Under the pieces are notes generated by a model. It was given only the letters and a program-made list of their open reading frames with translations, searched no databases and was not told where the DNA came from. A DNA stretch of 64,000 bases, taken from assembly GCF_030973515.1 (NCBI RefSeq), contig NZ_JARGZA010000001.1, positions 186,001 through 250,000 of the forward strand. The letters are read 5' to 3'. A program made the position numbers and the translations under genes. The DNA comes from Jannaschia maritima. Lineage in GTDB: Bacteria; Pseudomonadota; Alphaproteobacteria; Rhodobacterales; Rhodobacteraceae. Of this stretch, positions 10,005 through 18,961 are shown one piece after another; position 1 is the stretch's first letter; every line of letters begins with the position of its first letter.

Positions 10005-10871
10005 TCACGCATCGAGGTTCTTCCCCACGATCCGCATCAGGAAGATCGCGACGATGTTGGCCAGGATGACGGCGATGATCCCGCCGGCCGAACCGAGCCC
10101 GACGTTCTGCGATTCCAAGACCCGTTGATACACGAGATAGGTCAGCGTCCGAGTGCCGAAGGACCCCTGGGTCGTCACGAATATCTCGGCGAAGATCGAC
10201 AGCAGGAAAATGGTCTGGATGAGCGTCACGATCGTGATGGCGCGGGCCAGGTGGGGCAGGATGATGAACCAGAACCGCTTCAGCGGCGGGGCTCCGTCCA
10301 TCTCCGCGGCCTCCAACTGCTCGCCGTCGAGCGACTGCACGGCAGTCAGCAGGATCAGCGTCGCGAAGGGGAGCCATTGCCACGACACGATCAAGATGAT
10401 CGACAGGAGCGGCGTCTCCACCAACCAGTCGTGCGGGGTGGCACCGAAGAAGCGCCAGACATGCGATAGGACGCCGTTGACCGGGTCCATCATCATGTTC
10501 TTCCACACGAGCGCGGACACGGTCGGCATCACGAAGAACGGCGCGATGACCAGGATCCGGACCACGCCCTGGCCGAACATCGGCTTGTCCAGGAGCAGCG
10601 CGAGCAGGACGCCCAGGGTCACAGTGATCGCGAGGATGGCGCCCACCATCACGAGGGTGGTCGTCACTGCGTCCCAGAACGACGACGACGAAACGAACCG
10701 TTCGTAGTTATCGAACCCGATCCACGGCTCGAACACGCCGCGCAGGGGTCGGAAGTCGGCGAAGCTGAAGTAGAGCGTCGTAATCAGCGGAACCAGCATC
10801 CAGCCGAGCAGCAGGACGACGGCCGGCGCCATCATGAGGCGCGCGGCCGATTGGGATGCCTTCGTTGCCAT
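10005..10871 (-). CDS. smoF: Polyol ABC transporter permease (first subunit)
   Basis: MalF/UgpA-type inner-membrane permease of 288 residues with six predicted helices. Its EAA motif is in EAAEMDGAPPLKRFW at about residues 188-202. The first helix starts near residue 12 and the last ends close to the C terminus. It lies 141 bases downstream of the binding-protein gene, separated by a strong hairpin, so it may be expressed at a lower level than smoE. Confidence 0.93.
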   Translation of the reverse strand: MATKASQSAARLMMAPAVVLLLGWMLVPLITTLYFSFADFRPLRGVFEPWIGFDNYERFVSSSSFWDAVTTTLVMVGAILAITVTLGVLLALLLDKPMFGQGVVRILVIAPFFVMPTVSALVWKNMMMDPVNGVLSHVWRFFGATPHDWLVETPLLSIILIVSWQWLPFATLILLTAVQSLDGEQLEAAEMDGAPPLKRFWFIILPHLARAITIVTLIQTIFLLSIFAEIFVTTQGSFGTRTLTYLVYQRVLESQNVGLGSAGGIIAVILANIVAIFLMRIVGKNLDA

Positions 10872-10980
10872 CGGATGCCCCCCGGGCTGGCGTCGTTACC
10901 GTTCGTTCCCCGGGGCCTGACCCAGAGGACGCATCGTCAGATCGTCGCGGGGGCGGCACGTGGCTCCGCGCGGATGTCGA

Positions 10981-11004
10981 CGGGGGCGCCGTCAAGCGCC
11001 CCCG
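10981..11004 (-). terminator. GC-rich hairpin between smoE and smoF
   Basis: A perfect 9-base-pair stem (CGGGGGCGC and its complement) encloses a 6-base loop, 8 bases past the smoE stop. No U-run follows, so it is unlikely to be a complete intrinsic terminator. In ABC transporter operons such intercistronic hairpins usually stabilise the upstream binding-protein message or partly attenuate read-through; that role is inferred here. Confidence 0.6.
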
Positions 11005-11012
11005 CATCAGGC

Positions 11013-12332
11013 TCAGCGGTAGCCCGCGGCCTCCATCTCCTCGTTGAACAGGTCCTGCACCTTCTGCAGGGCCTCCTCCGGGGTCTGCTGACCAGCCAGC
11101 ATCGCGCTGAACTCCTGCCCCGCGGCGGTGCCCATTCCCTGCCATTCGGGAATGGCGACGTACTGGACGCCCACGTAGGGAACGGGGTCGACGGTGGGTT
11201 CGGACGGGTTGGCCGCGTTGATCGAGTTCAAGGTCATCTCCGCGAAGGGAACGTCCTGATACTCGGCCGTCTCGTAGAGGGAGGTGCGAGCGCCCGGAGG
11301 CACGTTGGCCCAGCCCTCGTTCTCGGCGACCAGCTCGATGTAGTCCTTCGACGTCGCCCAGGAGATGAACGTCTTCGCTTCCTCGGTCGCGTCGGAGCCC
11401 GACGGCACCGCCAGCGCCCATGCCCACAGCCAGTTCGACCGCTTTCCGTTGCCCGCATCGGGCGCCAGCGCAAAGCCGACCGAATCCGCGACTTCGGAAT
11501 CGTCGGGGTTCGTCACGAAGGACGCCGCCACGGTGGCGTCGATCCACATCGCGCAGCGGCCCTGCTGGAACAGCGCCAAGTTCTCGTTGAACCCGTTCGT
11601 GGCAGCCCCCGGAGGGCCGGCATCCGTCAGCAGGTCGTTGTAGAAGTTGATCGCCTCCGACCATTCGGGGCTATCGGCCTGCGCGTTCCAGTCCTCGTCG
11701 AACCAGCGCGCGCCGAAGGCATTGCCGACGGTCGTGATGAAGGCCATGTTCTCGCCCCAGCCGGCCTTGCCGCGCAGGCAGATGCCGTACTGTTCGGCGT
11801 CCCGGTCAGTGAGCTGGCGTGCGGCGTCTGCGACCTGCTGCCAGGTCGGCTCCATCGGCATGTCGATGCCGGCTTCCTCGAACAGGTCGGTCCGATACAT
11901 CACCATCGACGATTCGCCGTAAAACGGCGCGGCGTACAGCGTGCCGTCGTAGGACAGACCTTCCCGCATCGCCGGCAGGATGTCGTCGGCATCGTAATCT
12001 TCGCCCATGTCGTCGAGCGCGACGAGCCAACCCTGCTCGGCCCAGATTGGGGTCTCGTACATCCCGATGGTCAGCACGTCGAACTGACCGCCCTGAGTGG
12101 CGATGTCCTGCGTCACGCGCTGGCGAAGGACGTTCTCCTCCAGGGTCACCCATTCAAGGGCGATGTCGGGGTGCTGCTCCGTGAAGGCGTCCGTCAGCCC
12201 CTGCATCCGGATCATGTCGCCGTTGTTCACGGTTGCGATGGTCACGGTCGTCTGATGGCCGTCCGCGAAGGCGGAGCCGGCGGCGCAGATCGCAAGGGTG
12301 CTGGCGGCGCAGAGCGCCGTTCTGATGGTCAT
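11013..12332 (-). CDS. smoE: Polyol ABC transporter periplasmic binding protein
   Basis: Family 1 extracellular solute-binding protein, 439 residues. It begins with a Sec signal peptide (MTIRTALCAASTLAICAAG) and probable cleavage after AFA. The mature protein opens with TTVTIATVNNGDMIRMQGL and carries the family feature DWNAQADSPEW. It captures the hexitol in the periplasm and delivers it to SmoFG. The ATG at 12330-12332 has an excellent GGGAGGAG ribosome-binding site. It is the first structural gene of the operon behind a recognisable promoter. Confidence 0.94.
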   Translation of the reverse strand: MTIRTALCAASTLAICAAGSAFADGHQTTVTIATVNNGDMIRMQGLTDAFTEQHPDIALEWVTLEENVLRQRVTQDIATQGGQFDVLTIGMYETPIWAEQGWLVALDDMGEDYDADDILPAMREGLSYDGTLYAAPFYGESSMVMYRTDLFEEAGIDMPMEPTWQQVADAARQLTDRDAEQYGICLRGKAGWGENMAFITTVGNAFGARWFDEDWNAQADSPEWSEAINFYNDLLTDAGPPGAATNGFNENLALFQQGRCAMWIDATVAASFVTNPDDSEVADSVGFALAPDAGNGKRSNWLWAWALAVPSGSDATEEAKTFISWATSKDYIELVAENEGWANVPPGARTSLYETAEYQDVPFAEMTLNSINAANPSEPTVDPVPYVGVQYVAIPEWQGMGTAAGQEFSAMLAGQQTPEEALQKVQDLFNEEMEAAGYR

Positions 12333-12375
12333 GAATATCTCCTCCCGGGTGCCGTGTCTCTGCACCTGTTCGGTG

Positions 12376-12404
12376 ACAATTCCCCACCGATGGAATTCTG
12401 TCAA
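12376..12404 (-). promoter_or_regulatory. smoE promoter
   Basis: Reading leftward, a perfect TTGACA -35 (12399-12404) is followed by a 17-base spacer and AATTGT as -10 (12376-12381). It is about 45 bases upstream of the smoE ATG. The promoter also lies within an imperfect inverted repeat (TGACA-AATTCC against GGAATTGTCA), which could be a second protein-binding site. Confidence 0.6.
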
Positions 12405-12410
12405 CGATTT

Positions 12411-12424
12411 TTTACGCGGGTAAA
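12411..12424. promoter_or_regulatory. LacI-type operator palindrome
   Basis: TTTACGCGGGTAAA is a 14-base near-perfect palindrome with the central CG-rich core typical of LacI/GalR operators. It lies between the stop of the LacI-type gene and the -35 of the smoE promoter, six bases upstream of the -35. Binding by the adjacent regulator is inferred. Confidence 0.55.
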
Positions 12425-12427
12425 CTT

Positions 12428-13459
12428 TCAGGCGGATGCCCGTATGACCAAACGTGCGGGGATCAGCCGCTCCGTCCGGCGGGGAAGGCGCCCGCCCGAT
12501 TCGATCACCCGGATCAGGGTCGCCACGCTCTCGCCCGCGACGGCATCGTAGTCGTGGGCGGCGGTCGTGAGCGCTGGACATGTGAAGCGCGCGACCGGAT
12601 GGTCGTCCATCGAGGCGACCCGTAGGGCACCTGGTTTGGTCCGGCCTACGGCGACGCCGTGATTGAAGGCTGCCGAGAGCAGTCCGATCGCGAGCCGATC
12701 GTTGCTGCACAACACCGCATCGCCCGGCAGGCCGCCATCGGCGAGGAGCGCGGTGGCCCCCTCGTAGCCGATCCGCTCGAATTCCCACCCCTCGCCCTCG
12801 ATCTCGACCACCTCCGGCTCCAATCCGCGCCGGCGCATCGCCGCGACATAAGCATCGCGCCGCTTGTTCGCGTTCGGATTGGCGGGCGTGCGCATTCCGA
12901 AGAACCAGGGTCGACCGCCATCCCGGCAAAGGTAGTCGATCGCCTGTTCGACGAAGGACGCGTTGTCGGATCCGATGAACGCTTCGCCCAACGTCCGAAG
13001 GTTGCTGTCGAAGAGGACGGTCGGCACGTCGCGACAGAACCGTTCGATCATGGCGCGGTCCGAGAGGCGGCCGAGTGGGGCCATCAGAATCCCCGCCGGC
13101 CGGATCGATCGCAAGGTATCGAGTATCTCACCTTCGATCCGCGGATCACCGTGGGCGCTGAACAGGGTCGGACTGAACCCGGCCTCGATGCACCGCCGCT
13201 CGATGCGGCGGGCGATCTCGGCGAAGAAAGGGTCCGCGAGATAGGGCACCACGATCCCGACGTTCTTCGTCAGACGCCTGTTCTGATTCATCGCATAGAT
13301 GTTCGGCGTGTAGTCGAACCGGTCTAGCGCAGCCTCGATCCGTGCGCGCGTGGTCGGGCGGACGCTCTCGCTGTCCTGGAAGTATTTCGACAAGGTCGGG
13401 CGTGAAATGCCGCTGACCCGGGCGAACTCCTCCATGTTGCGGATCTTGTGATCGTCCAT
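12428..13459 (-). CDS. LacI-family transcriptional regulator of the polyol operon
   Basis: A 343-residue LacI/GalR regulator. The N-terminal helix-turn-helix is in EEFARVSGISRPTLSKYFQ (residues 10-28), with a hinge-helix near residue 50 and then a periplasmic-binding-protein-like effector domain from residue 66 (NVGIVVPYLADPFF). It stands directly upstream of smoE on the same strand, 95 bases from its start, with an operator-like palindrome between. The likely effector is a hexitol. Whether it represses or activates is not clear, because the palindrome is upstream of the -35. Confidence 0.9.
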   Translation of the reverse strand: MDDHKIRNMEEFARVSGISRPTLSKYFQDSESVRPTTRARIEAALDRFDYTPNIYAMNQNRRLTKNVGIVVPYLADPFFAEIARRIERRCIEAGFSPTLFSAHGDPRIEGEILDTLRSIRPAGILMAPLGRLSDRAMIERFCRDVPTVLFDSNLRTLGEAFIGSDNASFVEQAIDYLCRDGGRPWFFGMRTPANPNANKRRDAYVAAMRRRGLEPEVVEIEGEGWEFERIGYEGATALLADGGLPGDAVLCSNDRLAIGLLSAAFNHGVAVGRTKPGALRVASMDDHPVARFTCPALTTAAHDYDAVAGESVATLIRVIESGGRLPRRTERLIPARLVIRASA

Positions 13460-13561
13460 CGCGCCCTCCCCGGCGGGCGTACACTATGCGCATAGACGGG
13501 AAACCGCCAACATAAGACCCGGGTCGGGCAGCCGATCAGACGATCGTGCGATGGAAGTGAA

Positions 13562-13636
13562 TGGCTCCGGCGGTAGGGATCGAACCTACGACCAATTGAT
13601 TAACAGTCAACTGCTCTACCGCTGAGCTACGCCGGA
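13562..13636 (-). tRNA. tRNA-Asn(GTT)
   Basis: Minus-strand cloverleaf with acceptor TCCGGCG/CGCCGGA, discriminator G and encoded CCA. The anticodon arm TTGACTGTTAATCAA gives anticodon GTT, and the T-arm contains TTCGATC. All stems pair well. Confidence 0.96.
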
Positions 13637-13709
13637 ACACCGGAGCGGCGGATATCGCCGGGGCGGAGGGCGCGCAAGGGGGTTGCGTTCGAAAATCGGC
13701 CATGCCGGA

Positions 13710-14594
13710 TCACCGACCCACCGCCACGAACGTGCCATCCGGCGTCATCTTGTCCGCCGCCACCCGGCCGAGGGACGTGAGGCGTATCAGATGGGCGAGG
13801 ACGTTCCGCGCTGCCGCCGCGCGGAGAGATGGCGGCGTCCCCACATAGATTACGTCGACGATCTCGGGGATCGTCGCGGGGCGATCCAGGTGGTTCAGGT
13901 AGTCGAAGATCGCTCGCTCCCGATCCATTCGATGCGCGCGAAGCTCCGCGCATCGTGTCTTCGGGTCCAGGACCGGTTCTCCATGGCCCGGATACAGCCG
14001 ATCCAGTTCCAAATCGGCAATGCGATCGATCGACGCGAGGAACCGGTCCACGTCGCCGTCAGGGGGAGATATCATCGTGGAAGCCCATCCCATGACCACA
14101 TCACCGGTGAAAGCGGCCCGTCCTTCCAACCAGTGGAACGCATGATGTGCGCCCATGTGCCCGGGCGTCCAGACGGCGCGCAGCGTCCAGCCGTCTCCGG
14201 CAACGATCGCTCCATCGGAAAGGCTGCGATCCGGACGGAAGCTCAGATCCGCGCCCTCGCCACCGCCGAGCCTGTCCAGACCGGCCATCCGTTCGGACCG
14301 CCCGTCCCCCGCCCGCCCGTAGGCCAGGACCGGTGCCCCCGTCGCGGCGGCCAGGGCCGGGGCACCGGCACTGTGGTCCAGATGAGGATGGGTCACCAGG
14401 ATCGCCGTGACATGGGCGGAGCCGATCGCGGCCCGGACTGCATCGCGATGCCCACCATCCCTCGGACCCGGATCGATCACCGCCCGGTTCCGTCCTGCCC
14501 CCAGGACATAGGTCGCAGTTCCATCCGCGGTCATGGCGGACGGGTTCGGCGCGACGACGCGCAGCAGGCCCGGCTGGAGCGACGTCGCGGCCAT
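13710..14594 (-). CDS. Metallo-beta-lactamase-fold hydrolase, LACTB2-like
   Basis: A 294-residue hydrolase with the metal-binding motif THPHLDHSAG near residue 88. Further ligand positions are visible in TPGHMGAHH, FTGDVVMGW and YPGHGEP. A C-terminal winged-helix-like region (about residues 225-290) matches the LACTB2/beta-lactamase-2 architecture, whose members act on RNA or thioesters. The substrate here is unknown. The ATG at 14592-14594 gives the normal N terminus and has a GGGGGAAAG sequence upstream. It is divergent from the sensor kinase, 39 bases away. Confidence 0.88.
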   Translation of the reverse strand: MAATSLQPGLLRVVAPNPSAMTADGTATYVLGAGRNRAVIDPGPRDGGHRDAVRAAIGSAHVTAILVTHPHLDHSAGAPALAAATGAPVLAYGRAGDGRSERMAGLDRLGGGEGADLSFRPDRSLSDGAIVAGDGWTLRAVWTPGHMGAHHAFHWLEGRAAFTGDVVMGWASTMISPPDGDVDRFLASIDRIADLELDRLYPGHGEPVLDPKTRCAELRAHRMDRERAIFDYLNHLDRPATIPEIVDVIYVGTPPSLRAAAARNVLAHLIRLTSLGRVAADKMTPDGTFVAVGR

Positions 14595-14633
14595 GTGCTT
14601 TCCCCCGACGTCGCGGTTCCCTAGCGTGGCAGC

Positions 14634-15887
14634 ATGACCGCGCTCACCTCGCCCTCGCAAGCCCGCACCTGGCTGCCGCGCAGCTTCTATGCGCGGGCTG
14701 CCATGATCCTGATCCTACCGATCTTGGTAATCCAATTGGTCGTCGCCGTCCTGTTCCTGCAGCGCCACTTCGAGGACGTGACCGACCAGATGACGGCGAA
14801 CATGACGCGGGAACTGGCGCTCGTCCGCGACCGACCGGAGCTGAGCGAAGCCTTGGGTCTGACATGGGTGGATCCGCCCGATCGGACGCGGATCGCTTGG
14901 TTCGACCTGTCGGGCCGGGCGATGTTGGCGCGGATGGAGCAGGCCATCCCCGACCTCGAAGCCCTCGACCTCCGCACCGGCGACAAGCAGGTCCGCGTCG
15001 GGTTCGCCGACGGTACCGGGCTGGCCTTCGCCCGCGGCGAGGTGACGGCGTCCAACCCGCATCAATTGCTCGTCTGGATGGTCTTCGTCGCCCTGGTGAT
15101 GACCGGGATCAGCATGCTGTTCCTGCGGGGCCAGATCCGTCCGATCCGGCGTCTCGCACGCGCGGCCGAAGCGTTCGGAAAAGGACAAACGCTTCCGTTC
15201 CGGCCGACCGGAGCGACGGAGGTCCGGTCGGCGGGTACCGCCTTCCTGGACATGCGTACGCGGATCGAGCGGCATATCGAGCAGCGGACGCTCCTGCTGT
15301 CGGGAGTGAGCCACGACCTGCGGACCCCCCTGACGCGGATGAAGCTGGAACTGTCGATGATGGACGGGGAGGAGGCGTCGTCCCTGCGCGACGACGTGGC
15401 GGCGATGGAGCGGATCATCGACACGTTCCTCGACTTCGCGCGCGGCGACGCGACCGCCGCGACGGAGGTCGTGGACCTGACCGATCTCGTCCGGGATGCG
15501 GTGGGCCAGGCGCTGCCGAACCGCGACGTAGCCGTCGGGGGCCATCCCGTGACCGTCCGGGTCGCCACGACGGCACTGCGGCGCGCCGTCCAGAACCTCG
15601 TCACGAACGCGGCCCGCTATGGCGAGCGGATCGTCGTATCGGTGCATGGATCGGAGCATGCCTGCATCGTCGCCGTGGAGGACGACGGCCCCGGCATAGC
15701 GGAGGATGATCGCGATGCCGCCACCCGGCCATTCGCCCGTCTCGACCGCGCCCGCAGCAACACCCGGGGCAACGTCGGCCTGGGTCTGGCCATCGTACAG
15801 GACGTCGCGCGCGCCCACGGCGGCACGCTTCGCCTCGGCACGTCCGAGATGGGCGGGCTGAAGGCCGAGATCGTGCTGCCGCGTTGA
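14634..15887 (+). CDS. Sensor histidine kinase, EnvZ-like
   Basis: A 417-residue membrane sensor kinase. Two transmembrane helices (about residues 22-43 and 146-164) flank a roughly 100-residue periplasmic part, followed by a HAMP linker. The H-box SGVSHDLRTPLTRMK is near residue 223, with the phospho-accepting His. The N-box NLVTNAARYG is near residue 321, DDGPGIA near 345 and the G2 box GNVGLGLAI near 379. It resembles EnvZ, the partner of OmpR. No response-regulator gene is adjacent, so the partner is encoded elsewhere. Confidence 0.9.
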   Translation: MTALTSPSQARTWLPRSFYARAAMILILPILVIQLVVAVLFLQRHFEDVTDQMTANMTRELALVRDRPELSEALGLTWVDPPDRTRIAWFDLSGRAMLARMEQAIPDLEALDLRTGDKQVRVGFADGTGLAFARGEVTASNPHQLLVWMVFVALVMTGISMLFLRGQIRPIRRLARAAEAFGKGQTLPFRPTGATEVRSAGTAFLDMRTRIERHIEQRTLLLSGVSHDLRTPLTRMKLELSMMDGEEASSLRDDVAAMERIIDTFLDFARGDATAATEVVDLTDLVRDAVGQALPNRDVAVGGHPVTVRVATTALRRAVQNLVTNAARYGERIVVSVHGSEHACIVAVEDDGPGIAEDDRDAATRPFARLDRARSNTRGNVGLGLAIVQDVARAHGGTLRLGTSEMGGLKAEIVLPR

Positions 15888-15899
15888 TCGACGGGAACG

Positions 15900-15976
15900 T
15901 GGTAGGCCTGGCAGGACTCGAACCCGCAACCAAAGCGTTATGAGCGCTCTGCTCTAACCGATTGAGCTACAGGCCC
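15900..15976 (-). tRNA. tRNA-Ile2(CAT)
   Basis: Minus-strand cloverleaf of 77 bases with acceptor GGGCCTG/CAGGCCT and encoded CCA. The anticodon loop CTCATAA gives CAT. The acceptor sequence and the anticodon arm with its TTTGGTT variable region match the minor isoleucine tRNA, whose C34 is changed to lysidine by TilS, better than elongator or initiator methionine tRNA. This choice is by similarity, so Met remains possible. Confidence 0.85.
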
Positions 15977-16082
15977 GCCACGGGGGCGATCTAGCAGACC
16001 GCGATGCGCACGCCAAGCGGACGTTGGCATGGCGGACGCTCGCTGTTAGGGGCGCGGCGGACGTCTGGGGCAGGGGGATGGC

Positions 16083-17123
16083 ATGACCGGGGCGAAGGAT
16101 GGCTTGACCTATGCGCTGGCCGGAGTGGACATCGCTGCCGGCGATGCGCTCGTGGACCGTGCGAAGTCCGCCGCGCGGGCGACGGATCGCCCGGGGACGG
16201 TGGGCGCCCTCGGCGGGTTCGGCGCATTGTTCGACCCGAAGGCCGCGGGTTACGTCGATCCCATCCTGGTCGCGGCGACGGATGGCGTCGGGACCAAGCT
16301 GCGCCTCGCCATCGACACGGATAGCCTGGAGGGCATTGGTCAGGACTTGGTGGCGATGTGCGTCAACGATCTGATTTGCCAGGGCGCAGAGCCTCTGTTC
16401 TTCCTTGACTATCTCGCGACCGGACGGCTGGAGGTCGATGCCGCGGCCCGGGTTGTCGAAGGCATCGCCCGAGCTTGCAAAGCGTCAGGCTGCGCTTTGA
16501 TCGGTGGCGAGACGGCGGAGATGCCGGGCCTTTACGCAGCCGGTGACTTCGACCTTGCGGGCTTCGCCGTGGGTGCGGTGGAACGGGGGGGCGTGCTGCC
16601 CCGGGACGTGGCGGACGGCGACGTGTTGCTGGGACTGGCATCCGCAGGCGTCCATTCCAACGGCTTCTCGCTGGTGCGCCGCGTGGCCGAACGAGCCGGC
16701 CTGGGATGGAACGATCCCGCCCCCTTCGCCGGGGATGCGACGCTGGGGGAGGCCCTGCTGACCCCCACGCGGCTATACGTCCGCCCCGTATTGCAGGCAG
16801 TCCGGGCCGGTGGCGTTCACGCCCTCGCTCACATCACCGGTGGTGGCCTGACGGAGAACCTGCCTCGCGTGCTTCCGGATGGCTTGGGCGTTCACGTCGA
16901 CCTGTTGGCCTGGACCCCCCCGCCCGTCTTCGCTTGGCTGGCGGAAGCGGGCGGCATCGCCGGCGCGGAGATGCGGCGGACGTTCAATTGCGGCATCGGC
17001 ATGGTCCTCGTTTGCGACCCCGGCGAGGTCGATGCCCTCGCCACCCTGCTGACGGATGCAGGCGAAACGGTCTGCATTCTGGGTCGTGTCGAACCGGGTC
17101 GCGGCGTCACGTTCGGTGTCTGA
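16083..17123 (+). CDS. purM: Phosphoribosylformylglycinamidine cyclo-ligase (AIR synthetase)
   Basis: It makes aminoimidazole ribonucleotide from FGAM with ATP, the fifth step of purine synthesis. The N-terminal [24 protein letters not shown], the [18 protein letters not shown] segment and GGETAEMPG are the family's ATP and substrate-binding motifs. Length is 346 residues, as usual. purN overlaps its end, forming the common alphaproteobacterial purMN pair. Confidence 0.97.
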   Translation: MTGAKDGLTYALAGVDIAAGDALVDRAKSAARATDRPGTVGALGGFGALFDPKAAGYVDPILVAATDGVGTKLRLAIDTDSLEGIGQDLVAMCVNDLICQGAEPLFFLDYLATGRLEVDAAARVVEGIARACKASGCALIGGETAEMPGLYAAGDFDLAGFAVGAVERGGVLPRDVADGDVLLGLASAGVHSNGFSLVRRVAERAGLGWNDPAPFAGDATLGEALLTPTRLYVRPVLQAVRAGGVHALAHITGGGLTENLPRVLPDGLGVHVDLLAWTPPPVFAWLAEAGGIAGAEMRRTFNCGIGMVLVCDPGEVDALATLLTDAGETVCILGRVEPGRGVTFGV

Positions 17124-17739
17124 CCGGCGCGTGAACGTCGGCATCGCGATTTCAGGCGGTGGTTCGAACATGGCGGCGCTGGTGCGCTCGATGACGGGGG
17201 ACCACCCGGCGCGGCCCGTATTGGTGGTGTCGAACGTCCGGGATGCGGGGGGGTTGGCACGAGCGTGCGACCTCGGGGTCCCGACCGCAATCGTGGACCA
17301 TACGGATTATCCCGATCGCGCCGCGTTCGAGGACGCGTTGCACGCAGCCTTCGCCGCGGCGGGCACCGATCTGATCGCCTTGGCCGGGTTCATGCGTATC
17401 CTGACCCACCGTTTCATCGATCGCTGGACGGATCGGATCGTCAACATCCATCCCAGCCTGCTGCCCAAATACCCGGGGCTGGATACCCATGTACGGGCCA
17501 TTCGGTCCGGGGACGCAGAGGCGGGATGCACGGTGCATTCCGTCACGTCCAACCTGGATGCGGGACCCATCCTAGGGCAGGCGCGCGTGCCCGTCTTGGC
17601 CGATGACAGCCCAACGACGTTGGCCGTTCGCGTTTTGGCCGCGGAGCATGAACTCTATCCCCGGATCCTGCGCGGCGTCGCTGGCGATATGGCGGCATCC
17701 GTGGCGTCACCGCTTCCAAATTCCGATGTCCCACGATAG
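17116..17739 (+). CDS. purN: Phosphoribosylglycinamide formyltransferase
   Basis: It transfers the formyl group from 10-formyltetrahydrofolate to GAR. SGGGSNM near residue 13 binds the substrate phosphate. AGFMRIL and the catalytic [12 protein letters not shown] segment (Asn, His) lie near residue 95-120, with [12 protein letters not shown] and its catalytic Asp following. The start is uncertain: GTG at 17116 overlaps purM by 8 bases, GTG at 17131 begins 5 codons later. Neither has a clear ribosome-binding site, so translation is probably coupled to purM. The product is 207 residues from 17116. Confidence 0.93.
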   Translation: MSDRRVNVGIAISGGGSNMAALVRSMTGDHPARPVLVVSNVRDAGGLARACDLGVPTAIVDHTDYPDRAAFEDALHAAFAAAGTDLIALAGFMRILTHRFIDRWTDRIVNIHPSLLPKYPGLDTHVRAIRSGDAEAGCTVHSVTSNLDAGPILGQARVPVLADDSPTTLAVRVLAAEHELYPRILRGVAGDMAASVASPLPNSDVPR

Positions 17740-18961
17740 GGATCGCTACACATTCGGGAGCGTTATCATAGCCGACGACGACATCAGCACGATCACGACG
17801 ACGGACGACCTGGCCGCCTTCTGCATGCGCGCTGCCGCCGCGCCGTATGTGACCGTCGATACGGAGTTCCTGCGCGAGCGGACGTACTATTCGAAGCTCT
17901 GCCTCGTGCAGTTGGCGATCCCGGGCGACGACCCGTCGAACGCCGTACTGGTCGATCCCCTCGCCGATGGTCTGGATCTCGGGCCGTTGTACGAGTTGTT
18001 CCGTGACCACGGCACCGTGAAGGTGTTCCACGCCGCCCGTCAGGACCTTGAGATCTTCGCCATCGAAGGCGATGTGATCCCGGAGCCGTTGTTCGACACG
18101 CAGGTCGCCGCGATGGTCTGTGGCTTCGGCGAGCAAGTGGGGTACGAGACCCTCGCCCGCAAGATCGCCCGGGCGCAGATCGACAAATCGAGCCGGTTCA
18201 CGGACTGGTCGCGACGACCGCTGTTGGATTCGCAGAAGCGGTACGCGCTGGCCGACGTCACGCACCTGCGCGACATCTACGAGCATCTATCGGCCGAGTT
18301 GGATCGTACCCAGCGGCGCGCCTGGGTCGAGGAGGAGATGGCGGTGCTTCGCGATCCGGCGACCTATCGCACCGAACCTGCGGACGCTTGGAAACGCCTG
18401 AAGATGCGCAATCCGACGCCTCGGTTCGTCGCCATCGCGCAACGCCTCGCGTCCTTTCGGGAGACCTATGCCCAATCGAACGACGTGCCGCGGTCACGGG
18501 TCTTCAAGGACGATGCGCTGCTGGAGTTGGCGTCGCTGAAGCCGAGGGATCCGAAGGATCTCGGGAAGGCTCGCCTGCTCCTGCGCGAAGGGCGGCGCGA
18601 TCCGGTCGCCGCGGGAATCCTGCAGGCGGTGGAAGGGGGTCTGGCCGTCCCGAAAGAAGACCTTCCAAGCTTGCCGCAACCCAAGTCGCGGGATCAATCG
18701 AACGCGGCGCTGGCGGACCTGCTGCGCGTCTTGCTGAAGGCGATGTCGGAACGGGCGGGCGTAGCATCGAAGCTGATCGCCACTGCCTCGGACCTTGACG
18801 ACATCGCCGCCGGCGCACGCGACGGGATCTGGTCGAAGGGATGGCGTGCGAAGGTGTTCGGACGTGACGCTTTGCGGTTGTGCAATGGGGAGATAGCGCT
18901 TGCGTGCGAGGGGAACGCCGTGCGTGTGGTTCCCTTGGGTGAAACGGTTACCGACGGCTGA
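17726..18961 (+). CDS. rnd: Ribonuclease D
   Basis: A 3'-5' exoribonuclease of the DEDDy family that trims tRNA and other stable RNA precursors. The exonuclease motifs are VDTEFLRE (Exo I, Asp and Glu), HAARQDLEIF (Exo II) and the YALADVTHL region (Exo III Tyr and Asp), within about residues 40-190 of the chosen start. A helical HRDC-type region fills the second half. The ATG at 17726 overlaps purN by 14 bases. It yields 411 residues, slightly long at the N terminus compared with homologues, so an internal start cannot be excluded. Confidence 0.92.
   Translation: MSHDRDRYTFGSVIIADDDISTITTTDDLAAFCMRAAAAPYVTVDTEFLRERTYYSKLCLVQLAIPGDDPSNAVLVDPLADGLDLGPLYELFRDHGTVKVFHAARQDLEIFAIEGDVIPEPLFDTQVAAMVCGFGEQVGYETLARKIARAQIDKSSRFTDWSRRPLLDSQKRYALADVTHLRDIYEHLSAELDRTQRRAWVEEEMAVLRDPATYRTEPADAWKRLKMRNPTPRFVAIAQRLASFRETYAQSNDVPRSRVFKDDALLELASLKPRDPKDLGKARLLLREGRRDPVAAGILQAVEGGLAVPKEDLPSLPQPKSRDQSNAALADLLRVLLKAMSERAGVASKLIATASDLDDIAAGARDGIWSKGWRAKVFGRDALRLCNGEIALACEGNAVRVVPLGETVTDG

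Noticed and set aside
15900-15976. tRNA-Met reading of the CAT anticodon
   Set aside because: The acceptor stem and anticodon-arm context fit the lysidine-modified isoleucine tRNA better, and initiator features are absent.
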